Origin: Streptomyces geranii
GTDB lineage: Bacteria > Actinomycetota > Actinomycetes > Streptomycetales > Streptomycetaceae
Direction of reading: 5' to 3'
DNA length: 64,000 bases
Assembly: GCF_002954775.1 (NCBI RefSeq)
Contig: NZ_PJME01000048.1
Location: 1 to 64,000, forward strand
How positions within the stretch are numbered: position 1 is the first letter of the stretch; each line of letters starts with the position of its first letter. Of this stretch, positions 1 through 8,214 are shown piece by piece. The notes under the pieces are model-generated. The model ran no database searches. It was not told where the DNA came from and saw only the letters and a program-made list of their open reading frames with translations. The translations under genes and the position numbers were made by a program.

Positions 1-19
1 CACCCCAGCCCGCACCTTC

Positions 20-96
20 TAGCCCGTCCGGCGTTTGAGGACGAGCGCGTTCAGCGCGATAGGCGGGGGTCTGGGGGCGCAGCCCCCAGAAGGATG
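20..96. repeat. dispersed Streptomyces intergenic repeat
   Basis: The stretch reads as a GCCCGTCCGGCGTTTGAGG block, an AGCGCG..CGCGAT segment, then GGGGGTCTGGGGGCGCAGCC and CCCAG, which forms a small hairpin. I recognise this word from many Streptomyces intergenic regions. It lies downstream of the adpA terminator hairpin and carries no plausible ORF. Confidence 0.6.
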
Positions 97-155
97 GGAC
101 GGGTAGGGGCGGCGGGGGCGAGGAAAACCCGACGGTTCCCTGTGAGCGGACGCCA

Positions 156-186
156 GACGGGCTGGGGTGTTTTGCCCCAGCCCGTC
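156..186 (-). terminator. adpA terminator hairpin
   Basis: A perfect 12-bp inverted repeat (GACGGGCTGGGG / CCCCAGCCCGTC) encloses a 7-nt loop. It starts 25 bp beyond the adpA stop codon, so it is well placed to end the adpA transcript. There is no long T tract, as usual for Streptomyces terminators. Confidence 0.75.
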
Positions 187-210
187 CCGTGTTCCTAGCC
201 GCGCCTATCC

Positions 211-1485
211 CTACGCACCACTCCGCTGCCCAGGCAGACTGGCCCTGCTCCCGACATACGGATCCCGCCCATGGTCCGCCGACATCCCGACCGCCGCCGT
301 CCGGCGGGCCTGCATCGGGACCGGGCTGTCCGGGTGCGGAGCCCGGTCGTGGCCGTGGCCGTGCGTCGGGCCGTGGCTCTGGCCCGCCGTGGTCGGGGTG
401 CCCATGGTGCCGGGGCCGCCCTGTGACCCGGACACCGTCCCGTCAGGCTCCTGCACCCGTTCGCTCTGCGGCCTGCGCGCCCGGTACGCCGCCCGGTACG
501 CGGCGGGAGACGAGCCCAGCTGCCGGCGGAAGTGCCCGCGCAGCGCCACCGGCGAACGGAAGCCGCAGCGGCCCGCGACCTCGTCCACCGAGTAGTCCGA
601 CGTCTCCAGCAGGCGCTGCGCCTGAAGGACCCGTTGCGTGATCAGCCACTGCAACGGCGCGCTTCCCGTGAGCGAGCGGAAGCGGCGGTCGAACGTACGA
701 CGGCTCATGTACGCGCGCGCGGCGAGCGTCTCCACGTCGAACTGTTCGTGGAGGTGCTCCAGCGCCCAGGCGACGACCTCGGCGAGCGGGTCGGCGCCGA
801 TCTCCTCTGGTAAAGATCGATCGAGGTAGCGCTCCTGGCCGCCCGATCGGCGCGGGGGGACCACCAGTCGGCGGGCCAGTGCGCCGGCCGCCTCGTTGCC
901 GTGGTCCGTCCGCACGATGTGCAGGCACAGATCGATGCCCGCCGCAGTGCCCGCACTTGTCAGTACGTCGCCGTCGTCCACGAAGAGTTCCCGTGGGTCG
1001 ACGTGCACGGACGGGTAGCGCTTCGCCAGTGTCGGCGCGTACATCCAGTGCGTCGTCGCGGGCCGGCCGTCCAGCAGGCCCGCCGCCGCGAGGACGAACG
1101 CGCCCGTGCACAGGCCGACGATCCGCGCGCCCTCCTCGTGGGCCCGGCGCAGTGCGTCGAGCGCCTCCTCGGGTGGCGGCGCGGTGATCGAACGCCAGGC
1201 GGGCACGACCACCGTGCCTGCCCGGGCGATGGCCTCCAGGCCGTTCGGCGCGGTCAGTTCCAGTCCGCCGGTCGTCCGCAGCGGTCCCTCTTCTCCCGCG
1301 CACACCAGCAGTCGGTAGCGCGGCACTCCGGCGTCCTGGCGGTCGATCCCGAACACCGAAAGTGGTATGGAACTCTCGAAGATGGGGCCGCCGCTGAACA
1401 GCAGCACCGCGACGATCTCCTTGCGGCGTCGCCCGGAGAGTTTCCGGGCCGCGGCTTCCGGCGCGGCAGTGGAGTCGTGGCTCAT
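211..1485 (-). CDS. adpA: AdpA, AraC/GlxA-type developmental master regulator
   Basis: This is a pleiotropic DNA-binding regulator of Streptomyces morphological differentiation and antibiotic production (BldH in S. coelicolor). The 424-aa protein has an N-terminal DJ-1/PfpI-like dimerisation domain (about 24-195, nucleophile-elbow-like GLCTGAF) and a C-terminal AraC HTH pair (about 250-335, with SRRTFDRRF and the second helix around DEVAGRCGF). The N-terminus and the whole body match the AdpA sequence I remember almost residue for residue. Leu225, in the linker between the domains, is a TTA codon (813-811), the bldA-dependent codon typical of adpA. The start is supported by a GGGGGGC ribosome site about 8 nt upstream. 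The last 85 residues are low complexity and include a His-rich patch (HGHGHDRAPH). The synteny with glmS and des agrees. Confidence 0.95.
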   Translation of the reverse strand: MSHDSTAAPEAAARKLSGRRRKEIVAVLLFSGGPIFESSIPLSVFGIDRQDAGVPRYRLLVCAGEEGPLRTTGGLELTAPNGLEAIARAGTVVVPAWRSITAPPPEEALDALRRAHEEGARIVGLCTGAFVLAAAGLLDGRPATTHWMYAPTLAKRYPSVHVDPRELFVDDGDVLTSAGTAAGIDLCLHIVRTDHGNEAAGALARRLVVPPRRSGGQERYLDRSLPEEIGADPLAEVVAWALEHLHEQFDVETLAARAYMSRRTFDRRFRSLTGSAPLQWLITQRVLQAQRLLETSDYSVDEVAGRCGFRSPVALRGHFRRQLGSSPAAYRAAYRARRPQSERVQEPDGTVSGSQGGPGTMGTPTTAGQSHGPTHGHGHDRAPHPDSPVPMQARRTAAVGMSADHGRDPYVGSRASLPGQRSGA

Positions 1486-1871
1486 ACTGCTAAGCCCCCC
1501 TCGGTGGTCGCGGCGCCCCTAACTTGACGGGCATGTCGCTCCAGCACGTTTCCCCTCGGTCCTGCACGAGTCCCCCGCCGTAGACAGTCAAGATCGAATC
1601 TACTGTGTCGCATGATGCCGAGCTGACCAGATCGGTACCCGGCGGAATGTCGACTTGGCAACTTGGCGTAAAGCATTCGATCACGAAGCGTTGCACTCGT
1701 GGGGCGTGCAGGGAAGTGCGCCTCGTCGTAGTGGCCAATCCGCGTAGGGTGCGCGGACCCGACGCAACCCTTTCAGTGCAGGTGGAACAGGGGTTTGGGG
1801 GTTGTTCGGCCAAGGGATGTACGGTGGCCGGAAGTTGGCTGAAAAGCATCGGGCGCGTGCGCGAAAACAGG
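1486..1871. other. adpA upstream region, no gene seen
   Basis: These 386 bp between the adpA start and the next gene hold no ORF with convincing codon bias. They are less GC-rich than the surroundings, which suits the long promoter and leader described for adpA genes. One 9/10 match to the AdpA consensus TGGCSNGWWY (TGGCCGGAAG, 1825-1834) is present, but such matches are common. Confidence 0.5.
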
Positions 1872-2168
1872 TCAGTCGACCGGTGAAGGTCCGCCGGAGT
1901 GGCGCCCGCCGCGCGGGGTAGCCGAATGGGTTCGGCTGTGCCGCGCCCGGTGCGCGGTGTTCTCCTCGGCCGGCGTCCGGGCCGCGCAGCGCTCCGACTG
2001 CCGCAGCAGCACCCGGCACACCCCCGTGACGGCCGCGAGCCCCAGTGCCGTACCGGCGGCGCCGCCCAGTGAGGTGCCGTAGAGGACGAGCACCACGGGG
2101 ACCAGGACGCAGCTGAAGGCCGCCCAGCGGACGAGGTCGCTGGAGGAGTCGTGCGTCGGTGAGTTCAT
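1872..2168 (-). CDS. small two-helix membrane protein, unknown function
   Basis: This 98-aa protein is not recognised by family. Residues about 13-57 are strongly hydrophobic and can form two adjacent membrane helices with a short Gly-rich turn. The C-terminal 40 residues are Arg/His/Ser-rich and probably cytoplasmic. The start is supported by AGGGAG 6 nt before the ATG. It lies between adpA and a universal stress protein gene, transcribed in the same direction as adpA but about 390 bp upstream, so it probably has its own transcript. Confidence 0.6.
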   Translation of the reverse strand: MNSPTHDSSSDLVRWAAFSCVLVPVVLVLYGTSLGGAAGTALGLAAVTGVCRVLLRQSERCAARTPAEENTAHRARHSRTHSATPRGGRHSGGPSPVD

Positions 2169-2551
2169 GGCCGCTCCCTGTCTGGTTGCTCCCCGTGACG
2201 GTGGGTCACCGGGTTCAACGCTTGTTCGAGCGGTCGGTCACTGGTCCGGCCCGTCCAATGGTGACCGACGGTGTCCGGAAGTCGTGCGCGGGCGTGATCG
2301 GCGTAGGCGAGATGTAGGCGAACCCTGTGGAAACAGCCTGTACGTGGCAGCAACCATTGCGTTACGGGCACCCCCTCGTGCATGCTCCCTGGAACCCGTC
2401 CGGAGCGTGTGCGGGCTATGGGCTACGGAGGAGTGCGGCCGTACCCTTGGGGGTATGGGGTTGGGAAGATGATTCCCGGACACTGCTCCGACGCACACTG
2501 TCGTCCCACGTCACGTCGTCCCATCACGAGGATCAAAACGCCGAGAATCCC
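2169..2551. other. intergenic region upstream of the stress protein gene
   Basis: This 383-bp gap between divergently transcribed genes presumably carries both promoters. An ATG upstream of 2552 could in principle extend the stress protein by 75 residues, but that extension does not look like protein. I see no RNA gene or strong hairpin. Confidence 0.4.
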
Positions 2552-3079
2552 ATGGCCGGTCACGAATTCCTGGATCCCGCGGACCGCAAGCGCCCCGTCG
2601 CCGATCACACGGCGGCCGAGCCCTTGGCGGCGGAAGAATCACGTCAGTCGTGCGACCCCGCGTTCAAGCACGGTGTCGTCGTCGGCTTCGACGGCTCGAC
2701 GTCGAGCGAGCGCGCCCTCGCGTACTCCATCGGAATGGCCCATCGCTCCGGTTCGGGCCTGATCATCGTGCACGTCGCCAACCGGCTGCCCACCACGGTG
2801 TGGGCCGGCTGCGAGCCGCCCGTGTTCGTCGACGTGCCTGACCACCGGACAGAGGTCCTCGGGCTCGAACTCGCCTGTGCGGACTATCTGGCGGAAGTGC
2901 CCTGGATCCTTGTCGAGCGTGGCGGTGACATCTGCCATGAACTCGAAGAGGTGGGGCGGGAGTACGAGGCCGACGCGATCGTCGTGGGCTCGACCCATGG
3001 GATCGTCGGGCGCATCTTCGGGTCGGTGGCGGGGCGGTTGGCGAAGCGGGCTCAGCGGCCGGTCGTCGTCATTCCCTGA
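2552..3079 (+). CDS. universal stress protein (UspA family)
   Basis: This is a 175-aa cytoplasmic nucleotide-binding protein of the UspA fold, of unknown specific role. After a polar N-terminal extension of about 38 residues comes the first strand and loop (VVVGFDGSTSSERAL). The C-terminal nucleotide-binding pattern is GSTHGIVGRIFGSV followed by RPVVVIP, as in ATP-binding Usp proteins. I chose the ATG at 2552 because upstream in-frame sequence is not protein-like, although the ribosome site there is weak. It is a single gene ending about 190 bp before a strong hairpin. Stress-linked expression is a family inference. Confidence 0.85.
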   Translation: MAGHEFLDPADRKRPVADHTAAEPLAAEESRQSCDPAFKHGVVVGFDGSTSSERALAYSIGMAHRSGSGLIIVHVANRLPTTVWAGCEPPVFVDVPDHRTEVLGLELACADYLAEVPWILVERGGDICHELEEVGREYEADAIVVGSTHGIVGRIFGSVAGRLAKRAQRPVVVIP

Positions 3080-3267
3080 CTGACCCTTTTCGGGCGGGAC
3101 TTCGGGCGGGATTTCGGGCGGAACAGCCAAATCTACTGGTGCGTAGATGTGTTTGTGTCCTTGTGAAGGGCATATACCGGTCATCGCACGGCGTACTGCC
3201 GGCCGGGGTGTGACGGCCACCGGTTAGCTGCGCAGGCTGGGGGTTTGGGCGGCCCCCGGCTGTATGG

Positions 3268-3304
3268 CGAACCCCCCGTGGTTGGTGGCAACACGGGGGG
3301 TTCG
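3268..3304. terminator. bidirectional terminator hairpin
   Basis: A perfect 13-bp stem (CGAACCCCCCGTG / CACGGGGGGTTCG) encloses an 11-nt loop. It lies between the ends of two convergent genes, so it can serve both the stress protein gene and glmS. Confidence 0.8.
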
Positions 3305-3330
3305 TTGTTGTGCGTCGGCCTCCGCGGGTG

Positions 3331-3374
3331 CGTTGTGGTTGCTCGCGCAGTTCCCCGCGCCCCTTTGGGGCGCG
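3331..3374 (-). repeat. dispersed GGGGCGCGGGGAACTGCGCGA repeat, copy 1
   Basis: The reverse complement reads CGCGCCCCAAAGGGGCGCGG then GGAACTGCGCGAGCAACCAC. The same core occurs in opposite orientation at 15939-15984, with relatives near 54058 and 61276. All four copies lie outside genes. Confidence 0.75.
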
Positions 3375-3387
3375 TCCCTGTGAACGC

Positions 3388-5205
3388 CTATTCCACCGTT
3401 ACCGACTTGGCCAGGTTCCTCGGCTTGTCGATGTCCCGGCCCAGGGCCAATGCCGTGTGGTAGGCGAGGAGTTGGAGCGGGATGCCCATCAGGATCGGGT
3501 CCAGTTCGTCCTCGTTCTTCGGGACGACGATCGTCTGGTCCGCCTTCTCCTGGTGCTGGTGGGCCACCGCCAGGATCGGGCCGCTGCGGGCCTTGATCTC
3601 CTCCAGGGCGGCGCGGTTCTTCTCCAGGAGGTCGTCGTTCGGGACGATCGCGACCGTGGGGAGGGCGGGCTCGATGAGGGCCAGCGGGCCGTGCTTCAAC
3701 TCCGAGGCGGGGTAGGCCTCGGCGTGGATGTACGAGACCTCCTTGAGCTTCAGGGAGGCCTCGCGGGCCACCGGATAGCCCCGTACGCGGCCGATGAAGA
3801 GCATCGAGCGGGCCTCGGCGTAGCCCTGGGCCAGCTTCTTGATGTCCTCCTCCTGCTCCAGGATCTCGGTGATCTGCGCGGGCAGCTTCCGCAGGCCCTC
3901 GATGATCCGCTTGCCGTCGCGGACGGAGAGGTCGCGGGTGCGGCCGAGGTGGAGGGCCAACAGGGCGAAGGCGACAGTGGTGTTGGTGAAGCACTTCGTC
4001 GAGACGACGCAGACCTCGGGGCCCGCGTGGACGTACATCCCGCCGTCCGCCTCGCGGGCGATCGCCGAACCGACCACGTTGACGATGCCCAGCACCCGCG
4101 CGCCCTTGCGCTTCAGCTCCTGTACGGCGGCCAGCACGTCGTACGTCTCACCGGACTGGGAGACGGCGACGTAGAGGGTGTCGGGGTCGACGACCGCGTT
4201 GCGGTACCGGAACTCGGAGGCCGGCTCGGCGTCGGCGGGGATGCGGGCCAGCTCCTCGATCATCTGGGCGCCGATCATGCCCGCGTGGTACGAGGTGCCG
4301 CAGCCGAGGATCTTCACGCGCCGCACGGCACGCGCCTCGCGGGCGTCCAGGTTGAGCCCGCCGAGGTGGACGGTGGAGAAGCGGTCGTCGATCCGGCCGC
4401 GCAGGACGCGGTCGACGGCGTCGGCCTGCTCGTGGATCTCCTTGTGCATGTAGGTGTCGTGGCCGCCCATGTCGTACGAGGCGGCCTCCCACTCCACGGT
4501 GGTCGGCTCGGCCGTGGTGCTGGTGCCCTCGGTCGTGTACGTGCGGAAGTCGTCGGCCTTCAGCGTGGCCATCTCGCCGTCGTCCAGGGTCACTATCTGC
4601 CGCGTGTGGGTGACCAGCGCGGCGATGTCCGAGGCGACGAACATCTCCTTCTCGCCGATGCCCAGGACGACCGGCGAGCCGTTGCGGGCGACCACGATCC
4701 GGTCGGTGAAGTCGGCGTGCATGACGGCGATGCCGTACGTGCCCTCGACGATCCGGAGGGCCTGGCGGACCTTCTCCTCCAGGGTCTCCGTCTGGGAGCG
4801 GGCGATGAGGTGGGTGAGGACCTCGGTGTCCGTCTCCGAGAGGAACTCCACGCCGTCCGCTTCGAGCTTCTTGCGCAGGTCGGAGGCGTTGTCGATGATC
4901 CCGTTGTGGACGACGGCGACCTTGTTGTCGCCGGACATGTGCGGGTGCGCGTTGTGGTCGGAGGGGGCGCCGTGGGTGGCCCAGCGGGTGTGGGCGATGC
5001 CGGTGGTGCCGGCGAAGCGCTTGGGGACCTTGGCCTCCAGGTCCCGGACCCGGCCCTTGGCCTTGACCATCTTCAGGCCCGCCGCCTTCGGCGAGGTCAC
5101 GACGATGCCCGCCGAGTCGTAGCCGCGGTACTCCAGGCGCTGCAGCCCTTCGAGGAGCAGCGGCGCCACGTCACGCCTGCCGATGTATCCGACAATTCCG
5201 CACAT
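3388..5205 (-). CDS. glmS: glutamine-fructose-6-phosphate aminotransferase (isomerizing)
   Basis: GlmS converts fructose 6-phosphate and glutamine to glucosamine 6-phosphate, the first step of UDP-GlcNAc and cell-wall precursor synthesis, in the cytoplasm. The 605-aa length is normal. Cys2 in the start MCGIVGYIG is the glutaminase nucleophile. The N-terminal class II amidotransferase domain (about 2-220, with RWATHG and GNHNA-like segments) is followed by two SIS sugar-isomerase domains (about 285-420 and 455-595). The C-terminus (DIDKPRNLAKSVTVE) is the conserved tail of the active site. A small gene lies 18 bp upstream in the same direction and is probably cotranscribed. I see no glmS ribozyme-like leader. 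Confidence 0.96.
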   Translation of the reverse strand: MCGIVGYIGRRDVAPLLLEGLQRLEYRGYDSAGIVVTSPKAAGLKMVKAKGRVRDLEAKVPKRFAGTTGIAHTRWATHGAPSDHNAHPHMSGDNKVAVVHNGIIDNASDLRKKLEADGVEFLSETDTEVLTHLIARSQTETLEEKVRQALRIVEGTYGIAVMHADFTDRIVVARNGSPVVLGIGEKEMFVASDIAALVTHTRQIVTLDDGEMATLKADDFRTYTTEGTSTTAEPTTVEWEAASYDMGGHDTYMHKEIHEQADAVDRVLRGRIDDRFSTVHLGGLNLDAREARAVRRVKILGCGTSYHAGMIGAQMIEELARIPADAEPASEFRYRNAVVDPDTLYVAVSQSGETYDVLAAVQELKRKGARVLGIVNVVGSAIAREADGGMYVHAGPEVCVVSTKCFTNTTVAFALLALHLGRTRDLSVRDGKRIIEGLRKLPAQITEILEQEEDIKKLAQGYAEARSMLFIGRVRGYPVAREASLKLKEVSYIHAEAYPASELKHGPLALIEPALPTVAIVPNDDLLEKNRAALEEIKARSGPILAVAHQHQEKADQTIVVPKNEDELDPILMGIPLQLLAYHTALALGRDIDKPRNLAKSVTVE

Positions 5206-5222
5206 ATATAGGTACCTGGTCC

Positions 5223-5480
5223 CTAGCCGTAGACGATGCGGCGCAACTGCCTGAGCGTCAGCTCCGGAGGTGCGACCGCGCGGTATTTCAGGTCCGCCTC
5301 GATCCGGTCGAAGATCGTCGCGTTCACCAGTCCCTGGCTCTGGAGTTCGCGGTGGCGGCGACGGACATAGTCCTCGGTCGTCTCGTCGAAGTAGGCGAGA
5401 ACGTCCTGAACCACCCGCAGCGCCTCGCCCCGTGATAGGGGCGTGGAGCGCGTCAGATGATCAACGAGTTCGTCGTGCAC
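5223..5480 (-). CDS. small conserved protein upstream of glmS
   Basis: This 85-aa soluble protein of unknown function is rich in charged, probably helical sequence (GEALRVVQDVLAYFDE, then EDYVRRRHRELQSQG). It ends 18 bp before the glmS ATG on the same strand, which suggests cotranscription and possibly translational coupling. I recall similar small proteins beside glmS in other streptomycetes but know no function. It has no signal peptide or membrane segment. Confidence 0.75.
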   Translation of the reverse strand: MHDELVDHLTRSTPLSRGEALRVVQDVLAYFDETTEDYVRRRHRELQSQGLVNATIFDRIEADLKYRAVAPPELTLRQLRRIVYG

Positions 5481-5544
5481 CCGACGATCCTGAGGTAAAG
5501 CGCTGGCAATCGCAAGAATCCTGCCCGATTTCGGGCAACGGTCT

Positions 5545-5599
5545 GTTGAAACTCTTATGGGACCCTGTTCGGAGCCTGTTCACCCTGTGTCTCGCGTGA
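5545..5599 (+). promoter_or_regulatory. putative PHO box (PhoP direct repeats)
   Basis: Five consecutive 11-bp units can be laid out as GTTGAAACTCT, TATGGGACCCT, GTTCGGAGCCT, GTTCACCCTGT and GTCTCGCGTGA. The fourth is close to the Streptomyces PhoP unit GTTCACCCGGC. The array ends 30 bp before a phosphatase start codon, which fits phosphate-starvation control. The call rests on pattern matching only. Confidence 0.5.
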
Positions 5600-5629
5600 C
5601 GATGGCTGCCCAGAGCACCGTTTTCAGCC

Positions 5630-7216
5630 ATGGACACTCCTCGCATGGGCGTACCGGAGCAGCTCGCCGAGCGCATGAGCATGGCCGAGCAGCACGAGTA
5701 CCTTCGCGCCAAGTTCTCGCGGCGCACGATGATCAGAAGCGGCGCCGTCACCGTCGGCGCCGTCGCGGGCGGTGCGTTCGTACCGGGCGCCGCCCAGGCC
5801 GCGACGCGGACCTCCGCATCGACGCAGACGTACAAACAGCCCGAGAAGGTCGACGGCGCGCTCGTCGCCCCCTTCGGCCGTCACCTCGCCTGGGGCAACG
5901 ACCCGCGCACCGAGATCACCGTCTCCTGGCAGGTCCCGGTCGCGGTGAAGAAGCCCTTCATCCGGATCGGCGCCCACCCGTGGGACCTCTCCCACAAGAT
6001 CGACGCCGAGATCCGCACCCTCTACACCCCGGCCGGCGTCGGCGTCAGCGCCGACCACACCCAGTACTACGTCCACGCCAAGCTCACCCACCTGCGCCCC
6101 GGCAAGACGTACTACTACGGTGTCGGCCACGCGGGCTTCGACCCGGCCGAGGCGCACCTGCTGGGCACCCTCGGCACCTTCACCACCGCGCCCGCGCACA
6201 AGGAGTCGTTCACCTTCACCGCCTTCGGCGACGAGGGCGTCGGTTACCACGGCCTCGCCAACAACAGCCTGCTGCTCGGCCAGAACCCGGCCTTCCACCT
6301 GCACGCGGGCGACATCTGCTACGCCGACCCGACCGGCGCGGGCAAGACCGCGGACACCGGTTTCGACTCGCGCATCTGGGACCAGTTCCTCGCGCAGACC
6401 GAGTCGGTCGCCAAGTCCGTGCCGTGGATGCCCGCCTACGGCAACCACGACATGGAGGCCTGGTACTCGCCCAACGGCTACGGCGGCGAGGACGCCCGCT
6501 GGAACCTCCCCGACAACGGCCCGGACCCCGAGAACCTCCCGGGCGTCTACTCCTTCGTCTACGGCAACACGGCGGTCATCTCGCTGGACGCCAACGACAT
6601 CTCCTTCGAGATCCCGGCCAACCTCGGTATCTCGGGCGGCACTCAGACCACATGGCTGGAGCGGCAGCTCAAGAAGTTCCGCGCCGCCAAGGACGTCGAC
6701 TTCGTCGTCGTCTTCTTCCACCACTGCGCGTACTGCACCTCCACCGCGCACGCCTCGGAGGGGGGCGTGCGCCAGGAGTGGGTGCCGCTGTTCGAGAAGT
6801 ACACGGTCGACCTGGTCATCAACGGCCACAACCACCAGTACGAGCGCACCGACGTCATCAAGGCGGGCAAGGTCACCAAGAAGCTCCCGATCGGCGGGAC
6901 TTCGTACCCGGAGACCGACGGTGTCGTCTACGTGACGGCGGGCGCGGCGGGCCGCAGCCTGTACGCGTTCACCGCCCCGCAGTCCTACGAGGGCCACGAG
7001 AACGAGGTCGACTCGGTCGCCTCCTTCATCAACACCAAGGACGGCAAGGTCAACGAGACGGTCACCTGGTCGCGCGTGCGCTACCTCGACTACTCGTTCC
7101 TGCGCGTCGACGTCACGCCCGCCTCCAAGGGCCGCCTCGCCACGCTGACGGTGCGCGGCATCGCGGAGACGGGCGACGAGGTCGACCGCTTCACGGTCGC
7201 CCGCCGCGTACGCTGA
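5630..7216 (+). CDS. Tat-exported purple acid phosphatase-like metallophosphoesterase
   Basis: This is predicted to hydrolyse phosphate esters outside the membrane. The 528-aa protein has a Tat signal (SRRTMIRSGAV, about 26-60, ending GAAQAA), a fibronectin-like N-terminal phosphatase domain (about 75-185), and a metallophosphoesterase domain. Its metal-ligand motifs appear in order: FGDEG, GDICYAD (about 227), YGNHD (about 270), FFHHCAYC (about 363) and GHNHQYERT (about 399). This order is that of the purple acid phosphatase family. The ATG at 5630 keeps a long pre-Tat segment, and 5645 is another possible start. A PHO-box-like array lies just upstream. A hairpin follows the stop. Confidence 0.9.
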   Translation: MDTPRMGVPEQLAERMSMAEQHEYLRAKFSRRTMIRSGAVTVGAVAGGAFVPGAAQAATRTSASTQTYKQPEKVDGALVAPFGRHLAWGNDPRTEITVSWQVPVAVKKPFIRIGAHPWDLSHKIDAEIRTLYTPAGVGVSADHTQYYVHAKLTHLRPGKTYYYGVGHAGFDPAEAHLLGTLGTFTTAPAHKESFTFTAFGDEGVGYHGLANNSLLLGQNPAFHLHAGDICYADPTGAGKTADTGFDSRIWDQFLAQTESVAKSVPWMPAYGNHDMEAWYSPNGYGGEDARWNLPDNGPDPENLPGVYSFVYGNTAVISLDANDISFEIPANLGISGGTQTTWLERQLKKFRAAKDVDFVVVFFHHCAYCTSTAHASEGGVRQEWVPLFEKYTVDLVINGHNHQYERTDVIKAGKVTKKLPIGGTSYPETDGVVYVTAGAAGRSLYAFTAPQSYEGHENEVDSVASFINTKDGKVNETVTWSRVRYLDYSFLRVDVTPASKGRLATLTVRGIAETGDEVDRFTVARRVR

Positions 7217-7223
7217 GCGTGCG

Positions 7224-7249
7224 CGTATGCCCTGAAGGCAGGGCGTACG
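7224..7249. terminator. terminator hairpin between convergent genes
   Basis: An 11-bp stem with one G-T wobble (CGTATGCCCTG / CAGGGCGTACG) and an AAGG loop begins 8 bp after the phosphatase stop. It also lies downstream of the convergent DUF4429 gene. Confidence 0.65.
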
Positions 7250-7302
7250 AGCGGTAGTTGAGCAGTACTGCGGTCCAGCAGGCGGTTCTTCGGCGCGAGT
7301 TG

Positions 7303-8190
7303 CTACATGCGCCGGAGGACCGCCTGTTTGGCGAGGGCGAACTCCTCGTCCGTGAGGACACCGGACCGGTGCAGCTCACCCAGTTCGCGCAGCCGCCGGA
7401 GCTGGGCGTCGTGGTCGTGTTCGGCGGGCGGGGTGTTGTCGGGTGCGGTGAGTTCCTTCGGGCTCCGCGCCGGTACGTCCGCTGCGGGCGCCGCCGGGTG
7501 CGGCAGCCGGGCCTGGACGGCCGCCGCGACCAGGGCCATCAGCGGGTCCTTCTTGAACCCCCACAGCTCCACGGAGTTGGGGTCGTACTTCGGCGGCGCC
7601 TTGGTCGGCGCGTGCCGTACGCCGAAGCGCAGGTAGCCGTTCTCCAGGCCCACCGCCGGGTGCCATTCCACGGAGGCGAGGTCGGCGACGGCCAGGGAAC
7701 GGGGGCCGGCGGCGGCCTTCGCGTCCTCCGTCTTCCAGTTCCACTCCAGCCGGACGTGCTCACCGTCGAAGGTGGCCGTGCCGTCCCCGGCCGACACGGA
7801 CAGGGGCACGGCGGGCCCGGGCAGCAGATAGCGGTCCACGGCGCCGGACGGCACCTCGTCCAGCAGCAGCGCGTTGCGGACCTCGTCCACGAAGTACTCG
7901 GCGACGCCGTACCGGTCGGACTCGACGTTCAGTACGTACGGGTCGTCGCCCTCCGCCAGTTTGCCGCCGGTCGCCTGGAGCAGCGGGTCGGCGCCGTCGC
8001 GCAGCCGGAGCCGCAACCGCCCCGACTTTCTGCCCTGTTCGAAGGAGACACCGGCCAACGAGTGCAGGGGGACGGCGAGTTCGCCCAGGGTCTTGCGGAG
8101 CAGGCCGACGTTCTTGTCCCGTCCCGGGGTGAGCCGGAGGGCGTCGCCGTCGAAGACCCAGGTGCCGTCCTTCTGGATGATTTCCGCCAT
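7303..8190 (-). CDS. DUF4429 and SHOCT domain protein
   Basis: This 295-aa cytoplasmic protein has unknown function. Two similar modules, about 1-110 and 125-230, have the DUF4429 look: WVFDGDALRLTPG with a later FEQGRKSGRLRLR, and ATFDGEHVRLEW with a later LENGYLRFGVR. They resemble PH-like beta domains. A Pro/Ala-rich linker leads to a C-terminal SHOCT motif (about 262-295, LRELGELHRSGVLTDEEFALAKQAVL). SHOCT domains are thought to mediate oligomerisation or targeting. The start has no strong ribosome site. It lies 24 bp downstream of the lectin-fusion gene in the same direction and may share its transcript. Confidence 0.8.
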   Translation of the reverse strand: MAEIIQKDGTWVFDGDALRLTPGRDKNVGLLRKTLGELAVPLHSLAGVSFEQGRKSGRLRLRLRDGADPLLQATGGKLAEGDDPYVLNVESDRYGVAEYFVDEVRNALLLDEVPSGAVDRYLLPGPAVPLSVSAGDGTATFDGEHVRLEWNWKTEDAKAAAGPRSLAVADLASVEWHPAVGLENGYLRFGVRHAPTKAPPKYDPNSVELWGFKKDPLMALVAAAVQARLPHPAAPAADVPARSPKELTAPDNTPPAEHDHDAQLRRLRELGELHRSGVLTDEEFALAKQAVLRRM

Positions 8191-8214
8191 GGGGAGATTC
8201 TGGCACCGGGCCCG

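Larger units (their letters stand above)
3080..3387. other. convergent intergenic region with terminator and repeat
   Basis: These 308 bp separate the stress protein gene from the 3' end of glmS. They hold no credible gene. They contain a strong hairpin (3268-3304) and a dispersed repeat copy (3331-3374), each listed separately. Confidence 0.7.

Noticed and set aside
1825..1834. An AdpA autoregulatory binding site
   Set aside because: A single 9/10 match to a loose consensus is not enough; listed only as a remark.
3310..5211. A 633-aa frame on the plus strand across glmS
   Set aside because: It is the complementary shadow of glmS with no recognisable domain.
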